Source: Chitinophaga pinensis | GTDB lineage: Bacteria; Bacteroidota; Bacteroidia; UKL13-3 | NCBI GenBank assembly: GCA_943323675.2 | Contig: CALPIR020000121.1 | Location: 1-6,865 of the forward strand | DNA: 6,865 nucleotides | Direction of reading: 5' to 3' | In this document: one piece after another, positions 1 to 5,536 of the stretch | Numbering within the stretch: the stretch's first letter is position 1 | Layout: each line of letters opens with the position of its first letter | Notes under the pieces: generated by a model | What the model saw: the letters and a program-made list of their open reading frames with translations, nothing else | What the model was told of the DNA's origin: nothing | Database searches by the model: none | Translations under genes and position numbers: made by a program

Positions 1-41
1 CAAGTGGTAATAGTTATACCATTAAAACAATCAAGAAATAG
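1..41 (+). CDS. possible C-terminal tail of an upstream gene (partial)
   Basis: In the third plus-strand frame, positions 3-38 read SGNSYTIKTIKK and end at a TAG at 39-41, followed 23 bases later by the start of a strong terminator. A short, polar, lysine-rich end like this resembles the last strand of many secreted Bacteroidota proteins (for example type IX secretion sorting tails), but 12 residues cannot identify a family. The first frame is also open from the edge, reading QVVIVIPLKQSRNRLVN and stopping at 52-54, so the true frame is uncertain. A gene ending here is supported mainly by the terminator just downstream. Function unknown. Confidence 0.3.
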   Translation, partial: SGNSYTIKTIKK

Positions 42-56
42 GTTAGTGAACTAACC
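41..56. other. small perfect hairpin beside the possible stop codon
   Basis: GGTTAG at 41-46 and CTAACC at 51-56 are perfect inverted repeats around a TGAA loop. The first G of the stem is also the last base of the TAG at 39-41. The stem is short (6 bp) and no T-run follows directly, so it is not a terminator by itself. It could be a 3'-end stabilising structure in front of the larger hairpin at 71-88, or chance. Confidence 0.35.
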
Positions 57-64
57 ATCAAAAC

Positions 65-95
65 AAAAAAGCCGCTCCATGGAGCGGCTTTTTTT
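65..95. terminator. strong palindromic terminator, probably bidirectional
   Basis: GCCGCTCC (71-78) and GGAGCGGC (81-88) flank AT and form a perfect 18-bp palindrome. In RNA this would fold as about a 7-bp GC-rich stem with a CATG tetraloop. Six A residues (65-70) precede it and seven T residues (89-95) follow it, so a U-tract is produced on either strand. On the plus strand it would end the gene to the left of the window. On the minus strand it is the first convincing terminator after the regulator gene at 367-735, which would give that mRNA a 3' tail of about 300 bases. Confidence 0.88.
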
Positions 96-366
96 ATGCT
101 TTAAATTTAACCACCAAATCAAAGTATCGACTATTTGGATAACGGAGGTAATTTAATTTAGCTTGAAAATCATCTTTTCTTCATCATGCTTTGTACCCAA
201 TTAATCAATATAAATAGGTTAATTTATCAGACATATTTTCTACAGTTAGGAAAATTTAAAAGAGTCTAAAATATACAATAAAATTTAAAAGGAGATAAAT
301 CTTAATTTCAGTTATCAAAGTGACAAGAGGATATCATTATCTTTTTGTTTAAAAGGAGATATGACG
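96..366. other. AT-rich non-coding stretch
   Basis: No open frame of convincing length or composition is seen on either strand between the terminator and the end of the minus-strand regulator gene. The stretch contains TAATTTA heptamers (149-155, 154-160, 220-226), a weak wobble-containing hairpin around 325-346 followed by little, and two copies of a purine-rich SD-like 14-mer described separately. It is probably the 3' untranslated region of the regulator transcript, possibly with unrecognised regulatory sequence. Confidence 0.5.
284..361 (+). repeat. direct repeat with SD-like core, two copies
   Basis: The 14-mer TTTAAAAGGAGATA occurs exactly at 284-297 and at 348-361, with starts 64 bases apart. 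A related AAAATTTAAAAGAG lies at 251-264. The core AAAGGAG is complementary to the usual 16S rRNA 3' end. The right copy overlaps an ATG at 361-363, but that frame stops after three codons (ATG ACG TTA TGA). The role is unknown; in AT-rich DNA an exact 14-base match this close is notable but could be a local duplication. Confidence 0.5.
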
Positions 367-735
367 TTATGAATCTTTATTTAATATCGCTTCTATACTT
401 GAAATCACCTCACTTATTTCAAAAGGCTTGGTTATGTATTCATTTGCTCCTAAAGCAATACCTCGACTTTCGTCTTCTATTTCTGTACGTGCAGTAAGCA
501 AAATAACTGGTATGTGTGATAAATGAGATTTTTTAATGCGTACTAAAAAGTCATATCCATCACAATTTGGCATCATTACATCACACAAAATGAGGTCTGG
601 CAAAACATCCATTGCTTTTACAAAGCCTTCAATTCCATCTTGCGCTTTTATTATCATATAGCCATTAAGTTCTAATATCTCCGCGGTATTATCCCTTAAT
701 CTTATTTCATCATCAATTAGTAGTATTCGTTTCAT
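367..735 (-). CDS. single-domain response regulator (receiver only)
   Basis: This 122-residue protein is a complete CheY-like receiver domain and nothing else. The acidic pocket is D8 and D9, the phosphorylated aspartate is D52 (in LILCDVMMPNCDGYDF), the switch threonine is T81 (ILLTAR) and the conserved lysine is K103 (YITKPFE). All catalytic positions are present, so it should accept phosphate from a histidine kinase in the cytoplasm. There is no DNA-binding or enzyme output domain, so it presumably acts by protein contact, as a relay, or as a phosphate sink. The ATG at 733-735 is the only good start: an in-frame stop lies upstream at 757-759 with no other ATG between. It is divergent from the large kinase gene (194 bases apart), its most likely partner by proximity. 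No own terminator is visible until 65-95. Confidence 0.93.
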   Translation of the reverse strand: MKRILLIDDEIRLRDNTAEILELNGYMIIKAQDGIEGFVKAMDVLPDLILCDVMMPNCDGYDFLVRIKKSHLSHIPVILLTARTEIEDESRGIALGANEYITKPFEISEVISSIEAILNKDS

Positions 736-929
736 GATGAGCGTTATATATGTTACTTAAGTGAAGGTAATGTAAATATCGTTTTAAACTATATGTAGTA
801 TGGGTTTTTTAATTATACCAGAAAGAAATAAAAGTCATTGTATAAATTATAATTTACTAATTTACAGTAATTTATTTGTTAGCACAAAGCTTATGGTTAA
901 ATTCGCAATTCTTTAATTTATAGTTAAAT
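736..929. promoter_or_regulatory. divergent intergenic region with promoters for regulator and kinase
   Basis: The two genes start outward from this 194-base AT-rich stretch, so promoters for both must lie here or further inside the genes. I see no full match to the Bacteroidota consensus (TTTG, about 19 bases, TAnnTTTG). The closest is TTTATTTG at 871-878, one mismatch from the -7 box and without a good -33 partner. An imperfect operator-like inverted repeat, TTTGT (875-879) and ACAAA (884-888) with a 4-base spacer, overlaps it. No SD sequence precedes either start, which fits the phylum. Confidence 0.5.
850..874 (+). repeat. three TAATTTA direct repeats upstream of the kinase gene
   Basis: TAATTTA occurs at 850-856, 858-864 and 868-874, that is with steps of 8 and 10 bases, and once more at 914-920 just before the start codon. 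The first two copies extend to TAATTTAC. Regular spacing near one helical turn is compatible with a regulator-binding site such as that of an AraC-type protein, but the heptamer also occurs elsewhere in the window (149-160, 220-226) and is cheap to generate in AT-rich DNA. Confidence 0.3.
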
Positions 930-3900
930 ATGAGTTCAGCTCTTTTAAAAAATAGACCGATACAATTACTTCGTGCACTTGCCGAGTCGTCTAAACTCAT
1001 GTTGAGTAATGGTTCTAGAAAACATGTAATAGATCAAGTGCTCTCTATTTTAGGTGAAACAGCTTTAGTTGACAGGGTTTATGTTTTTAAAAATATATAT
1101 GATAATGGCGTGTTAACGCATATGAATCATGAGTTTGAATGGTGTAGCGAAGATGTAAAATCACATATTGAAAACCCTGATTTACAAAATGTACCATGGG
1201 ATAATTATGAAGATTTGAAGCCCATCCTAATGCAGGGTAATCAATTTAAAAGCAATACATCTGAATTAACTAATGATTTATTTCGTGAAGCACTAGAAAT
1301 GCAGGAGATAAAAAGTGTGTTGTTTATGCCCATTTTTACCGACTATCTTTTTTGGGGCTGGATTGGTTTTGATGATTGTAAAAATGAAAGAAATTGGGAT
1401 GAGGTAGACTTGATGACATTGTCTTCCATTGCATCAAACATGGGCGCATTCATTCAAAGAAAAAAATTAAGAAAACAGCTAGATGAGCAACACGCGAAAC
1501 TTGAACAACAAAAGATTTTATATGAAGGCATAATAAATAATGTTCCTGCTGACATTGTGGTTATAGGCAGTGATGGCAAATACCAGTTTGCAAGCAAAAC
1601 AGCCGTAAGAAACGATGAAATACGAAATTGGATTATTGGTAAAACAGATGCAGAATATTGCGAATACCGAAATAAACCAATAGAAATTGCAGCTAAAAGA
1701 GAAGCCCAAATAAAAGTTGTAACCAACAATTTACAATCTGTAACTCATGAAGAAAAATTTGGAACAGGAATAGATGAAAAGTATTATTTAAGAATTCTTC
1801 ATCCTGTATTAAATGAGGATAAAAAGCTTGACTACTTGCTTGGTTATGGTATGGATATAACCGAACTAAAACAACGTGACGAACTCATATTAAAACAACA
1901 TCGTGCTATTGATAATTCTCCTGCTGGTATCGCATTATTAGATGCAGAAGGCAAATTCTATTACATGAATAAATCGCATGCCGAAATTTTTGAATATGAA
2001 GTTGATGAGTTAATTGGCAAGCAATGGCAGGTGTTATATAATCAGGATGAAATTGATAAAATAAGTAATGTATACTTTCCTATTTTAGGTGAAAAGAAAA
2101 CATGGACTGGAGAGGCCCAGGGAAAGACCAAGTTTGGTAAACCCATATTGCAAAATATTACACTAAGCATGTTTGATGATGGGGGCTTGGTGTGTATTAC
2201 ACGTGATATTACTGAAACCAAAAACGAATTAAATAAACTGCAAAGTGCTACCCAGCAACTAGACTTGGCAATGAAAGCCTCTAATTTAGGTATGTGGACA
2301 TGGGATATTCCTTCAAAGCAGGTTGTATTTACAGATGTAGCATTAAATATGATTCAATACAGTGCACAGGATTATCCCTTTATTAGTAAAGAAGATTGGC
2401 TGGTATTAGCACACCCAGAAGATAGAATCATGGTTGAAAAAACAGTTGAATTACATTTTAATTCAATTCACCAAAATGAAGAAAAGTTGTACAATGCCGA
2501 ATACAGAATTCGTAGAAAAGACGGCAAATACATTTGGGTTTTAAGTGTTGGAAAAGTAAGCAAGTTTGATGAGAGGGGTGCCCCATTGGAAATGATTGGT
2601 TTTATGCTGGATGTTAACAAGCAGAAGGAACTTGACGAGAAGGTAAAAGAAAACGAAAGACGATACAGAGATTTAGTAGAGAATTTAAAAGAGGTTATTT
2701 TCCAGGCAGATAATGAAGGTTACTGGACTTTTTTAAACCAAAGTTGGGAAGACATAACAGGGTTTAATATCGAAGAATCTATTGGCCAAAGAGCCAGTAA
2801 ATTCATGCACAGTGATGATGTAATAAAATTCTTAAATGTACGCCAACGTCTTTATGATGAAGGAGCAGAGAGTGTTAATGATGAAATCAGATTTATAGAT
2901 AAAAATGGCCATATTTTGTGGTTTGATTTCCACGTTTCCCTTCTAAAGGATTTAACTGGTAATCCAATTGGGGTTGTAGGCTCTGCAGAGAATATTACTT
3001 TCCGCAAGGAGGTGTCTGCTGAGTTAGAATTGAATCGTGAGTTGTTGCAAAAAGTAATCTCATCAATTGATGATGTTATTTGGTCATATGATATCACTAA
3101 TGACAATTTATCATACATCAGTCCATCATGCCAAAACATGACCGGATTCCATGACGAAGATTTTTATAAGAAAGTAATTGATTGGTATGATTTATTGGAT
3201 GGTGAATCAGTTCTAAAATTAAAAAAGTCTGACCATGACCTACATGTTGGCCTTATTCAATCCCGAGACATGGTTTACCAAATGAGTTTCGGGAACCCTG
3301 TTAAGCACAAATGGGTAAGGGATCAAGCCAAATTGATTTGTAATGAAGATGGCAAACCTGCACGTGTTGATGGTGTTACAATTGATATCACAGACTTGAT
3401 ACATGCCGAACATCAATTGAAAATTAGTGAAGAGAAATACAGATTGATATCTGAGAATATACAAGATGTTGTGTCTATCTTAGATGTAGAGGGAAAAGTG
3501 CGTTACATATCTCCATCTGCAGAGCGAGTTACAGGCTATCCTCAGGAAGAATTATTGGGAAACAATATTTTTGAGGCTATTCATCCTGATGATCAAAGTA
3601 TGGTGAGAAGCTTTTTGGAAAATGTAGCTAAAAGCAAAGGTGACGATAAAATTAGTTTCAGGTTTTTAAAAGCCAATGGGGAACAAATGTGGTTAGAAAC
3701 ATTGGTTACCGTGCTTTCAAGTTCGTTAAATAATGAAAATATTTTACTGCAAGCATCTTCAAGAGATATTACACTGCGAAAAAAGGCAGAAATAGAATTA
3801 ACCAAAGCACTTCAAAAAGAAAAGGAACTTGGTGAATTGAAGTCACGTTTCGTAAGCATGGCCTCTCATGAATTTAGAACTCCACTATCAACCATTAGGG

Positions 3901-4538
3901 TAGGAGCCGAGTTGATTAAAGCATACATAGAAAAGGATGAAATAGGATTAACTCCAAGAATGAATGCTAAGGTTAATGATAAACTAGAAGAAATTATGAT
4001 TGATGTAGATCGTATTTCTGAGTTAATGGCCGATATATTAACTATGGGTAAAATTGAAGCCAGTAAAGTTCCTTTTAATCCTTCGGTTATTTCCATTTAT
4101 AATTTCATTAATGATTACATCAACCAAGAAGCTCCCAAGCAGCTACTTGATAAAAAGGTGATATGTAACTTGGAAGAAATAGCAGGAACTGTAGCCATTG
4201 ATACTAAGTTGATGAATCAAGTATTGCAGAACACCATTAGCAATGCCATTAAATATTCTGCTGCCGATACGGCCATTGAGTTTAATTTATATAAGTACGA
4301 ACAAAACAAAGTGGTTTTCGAGGTTAAGGATATTGGTATCGGTATTCCAGAGAAGGACTTAAGCTTTTTGTTTGAATCGTTTTATAGGGCAACCAATGTT
4401 GAAAATATACCCGGAACTGGATTGGGATTATCAATTATGAAGTTGTTTATGGAAATGCATGGCGGTGAAATAATAATTAATAGTGTAGTTAACTTAGGTA
4501 CAACAGTGCGCCTTATTTTACCCTTGCAAAATGCTTAA
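930..4538 (+). CDS. soluble GAF and multi-PAS sensor histidine kinase
   Basis: This 1202-residue protein senses signals and phosphorylates a response regulator. Approximate domains in order: GAF 10-175 (WGWIGFDD near its end), a charged signalling helix 176-198, PAS1 199-316 (with YCEYRNKPIEIAAKR), PAS2 322-434, PAS3 440-566 (RRKDGKYIWV), PAS4 573-694 (ITGF), PAS5 699-828 (MTGF), PAS6 832-955 (VTGY), HisKA 968-1045 and HATPase 1085-1198. The phosphorylated residue is H980 in SHEFRTPLS; E981 and T984 complete the ExxT motif associated with bifunctional kinase and phosphatase activity. ATP-binding boxes are intact: N1101/N1105, DIGIGIP 1134-1140, FLFESFYR 1146-1153 and GTGLGLS 1162-1168. No signal peptide, membrane segment or receiver domain is seen, so it is probably cytoplasmic. 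The ATG at 930 is fixed by an in-frame TAG at 921-923. Ligands cannot be read from the sequence. Partners are probably the flanking regulators. Confidence 0.95.
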   Translation: MSSALLKNRPIQLLRALAESSKLMLSNGSRKHVIDQVLSILGETALVDRVYVFKNIYDNGVLTHMNHEFEWCSEDVKSHIENPDLQNVPWDNYEDLKPILMQGNQFKSNTSELTNDLFREALEMQEIKSVLFMPIFTDYLFWGWIGFDDCKNERNWDEVDLMTLSSIASNMGAFIQRKKLRKQLDEQHAKLEQQKILYEGIINNVPADIVVIGSDGKYQFASKTAVRNDEIRNWIIGKTDAEYCEYRNKPIEIAAKREAQIKVVTNNLQSVTHEEKFGTGIDEKYYLRILHPVLNEDKKLDYLLGYGMDITELKQRDELILKQHRAIDNSPAGIALLDAEGKFYYMNKSHAEIFEYEVDELIGKQWQVLYNQDEIDKISNVYFPILGEKKTWTGEAQGKTKFGKPILQNITLSMFDDGGLVCITRDITETKNELNKLQSATQQLDLAMKASNLGMWTWDIPSKQVVFTDVALNMIQYSAQDYPFISKEDWLVLAHPEDRIMVEKTVELHFNSIHQNEEKLYNAEYRIRRKDGKYIWVLSVGKVSKFDERGAPLEMIGFMLDVNKQKELDEKVKENERRYRDLVENLKEVIFQADNEGYWTFLNQSWEDITGFNIEESIGQRASKFMHSDDVIKFLNVRQRLYDEGAESVNDEIRFIDKNGHILWFDFHVSLLKDLTGNPIGVVGSAENITFRKEVSAELELNRELLQKVISSIDDVIWSYDITNDNLSYISPSCQNMTGFHDEDFYKKVIDWYDLLDGESVLKLKKSDHDLHVGLIQSRDMVYQMSFGNPVKHKWVRDQAKLICNEDGKPARVDGVTIDITDLIHAEHQLKISEEKYRLISENIQDVVSILDVEGKVRYISPSAERVTGYPQEELLGNNIFEAIHPDDQSMVRSFLENVAKSKGDDKISFRFLKANGEQMWLETLVTVLSSSLNNENILLQASSRDITLRKKAEIELTKALQKEKELGELKSRFVSMASHEFRTPLSTIRVGAELIKAYIEKDEIGLTPRMNAKVNDKLEEIMIDVDRISELMADILTMGKIEASKVPFNPSVISIYNFINDYINQEAPKQLLDKKVICNLEEIAGTVAIDTKLMNQVLQNTISNAIKYSAADTAIEFNLYKYEQNKVVFEVKDIGIGIPEKDLSFLFESFYRATNVENIPGTGLGLSIMKLFMEMHGGEIIINSVVNLGTTVRLILPLQNA

Positions 4539-4654
4539 AATGGCACTATTTTATACTAGTTTTGCATTATTATGTACAGGATATGTTGAAATGATATTTT
4601 CTATATATTCGTATCTGTAAACAAGTTTTTTGTTTTCATAGATTAGGGCTAAAG

Positions 4655-4685
4655 GCGGTACTATTTATTTAGTGCCGCTTTTTTT
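4655..4685 (+). terminator. Rho-independent terminator of the kinase gene
   Basis: GCGGTACTA (4655-4663) pairs with TAGTGCCGC (4670-4678) through nine pairs, one of them a T-G wobble, around a 6-base loop. Seven T residues follow (4679-4685). It lies 116 bases past the kinase stop codon, and no gene is seen in the gap (4539-4654), which is AT-rich and featureless. The orientation fits the plus-strand kinase transcript. Confidence 0.85.
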
Positions 4686-4688
4686 ATT

Positions 4689-4718
4689 AAAAAAAAACGC
4701 ATTTGATAGATGCGTTTT
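4689..4718 (-). terminator. Rho-independent terminator of the AraC-type regulator gene
   Basis: AAAACGCAT (4694-4702) and ATGCGTTTT (4710-4718) form a perfect 9-bp inverted repeat around a 7-base loop. Read on the minus strand, the hairpin leads into nine U residues (A-run 4689-4697, partly within the stem). It begins 30 bases past the stop of the minus-strand regulator at 4749. It stands only a few bases from the plus-strand terminator, so the two convergent genes have separate, back-to-back terminators. Confidence 0.82.
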
Positions 4719-4748
4719 ACTTCTGTTAAGAAACTAATAACTTACCTG

Positions 4749-5492
4749 TTATATATTTTTTGAACTGCTTTTTTTGGGGTTTTGCCCAAAGTAATCTTTA
4801 TACGACTTTGAGAAGTAAGAAACACTGTTGAATCCTAAGCTAAATGCAATTTCTGAGATATTGGCGTGTTGGTCTTCAATCATTTGTTTTGCACGCTCTA
4901 GTCTATATTCACGTATAAATTGATTGGTAGATTTACCTGTTATTTGTTTCACTTTTTTGTGAATGGAAGAGGTACTAAAGTTAAGCGCCAAAGCCAACAT
5001 GTATACATCAAGTTTTTCGTTTGAGATGTTAGCTTCAATTAATGTTCTAAGTCTAGTAAGAAAGGCTTGGTCTGATGATTCAAAAGTTTGTTTATTTGGA
5101 GTGCTCAGGGCGTTTACCATTTGACGCTTTCCTAATTCTAACAAGTTGCTCACTTTTTGAAGCAACTCTTTACTTTCAAATGGTTTAGTAATGTAATCAA
5201 CAGCGCCTGTTTCTAATCCCCTAATTCTATCATCTAAACTACTCTTTGCGGTTAAAAAAATAATAGGGATATGTTTAAAATCGGGTTCTGCCCTCATTTT
5301 TTCAACCATAGTTAAACCATCCATATCGGGCATCATAATATCTGCAACCACAATATTGGGCTTGTACTTCATTATTTTAGACAAACCATCTCTACCGTTT
5401 TCACTCGAAATGGTTTCATAATCGTAAAGTTCAAAGAGCTCAACGAGGTTCTTTCTGATTCCAATATTATCTTCAACAATAGCTACAAGCAT
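4749..5492 (-). CDS. response regulator with receiver and AraC-type DNA-binding domain
   Basis: This 247-residue protein is a two-component transcription factor. Receiver, about 1-120: acidic pocket E7 and D8, phosphorylated D51 in VVADIMMPDMDG, T81 (IFLTAK) and K103 (YITKPFE). A short linker, 121-140, joins it to an AraC-type domain, about 142-242, with two helix-turn-helix units: one around LDVYMLALALNFSTSSIHKK (161-180) and one around ISEIAFSLGFNSVSYFSKSY (212-231), followed by the family signature ending YFGQNP. Target genes are unknown. The ATG at 5490-5492 is set by an in-frame TGA two codons upstream (5496-5498). It is convergent with the kinase gene and lies 44 bases downstream of lepA on the same strand, with no terminator between, so it may be partly read from the lepA promoter. 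The layout resembles the C-terminal half of a hybrid one-protein two-component system, here as a separate protein. Confidence 0.94.
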   Translation of the reverse strand: MLVAIVEDNIGIRKNLVELFELYDYETISSENGRDGLSKIMKYKPNIVVADIMMPDMDGLTMVEKMRAEPDFKHIPIIFLTAKSSLDDRIRGLETGAVDYITKPFESKELLQKVSNLLELGKRQMVNALSTPNKQTFESSDQAFLTRLRTLIEANISNEKLDVYMLALALNFSTSSIHKKVKQITGKSTNQFIREYRLERAKQMIEDQHANISEIAFSLGFNSVSYFSKSYKDYFGQNPKKSSSKNI

Positions 5493-5536
5493 GAGTCAGG
5501 TATAAAGTCACTTCTTCGAATATATATAATATTTTC

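Noticed and set aside
325..346. Hairpin with a short T-run as a plus-strand terminator
   Set aside because: The stem is mostly A-T and G-T pairs and its T residues are part of the stem, so it is too weak to call.
871..878. TTTATTTG as the -7 promoter box of the kinase gene
   Set aside because: It has one mismatch to TAnnTTTG and no matching -33 element at the expected distance, so it was noted only in the intergenic entry.
1454..1729. Minus-strand open frames of 63-91 codons opposite the kinase gene (also at 2852-3139, 3240-3464, 3593-3805 and 3866-4096)
   Set aside because: They lie wholly inside a well-supported kinase gene, show no recognisable domain or proper start context, and their composition (serine, isoleucine, phenylalanine rich) is what the antisense of an AT-rich coding sequence gives.
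930..4538. Kinase as a hybrid kinase with a C-terminal receiver
   Set aside because: The protein ends shortly after the HATPase domain (GTTVRLILPLQNA) and no receiver motifs are present anywhere in it.
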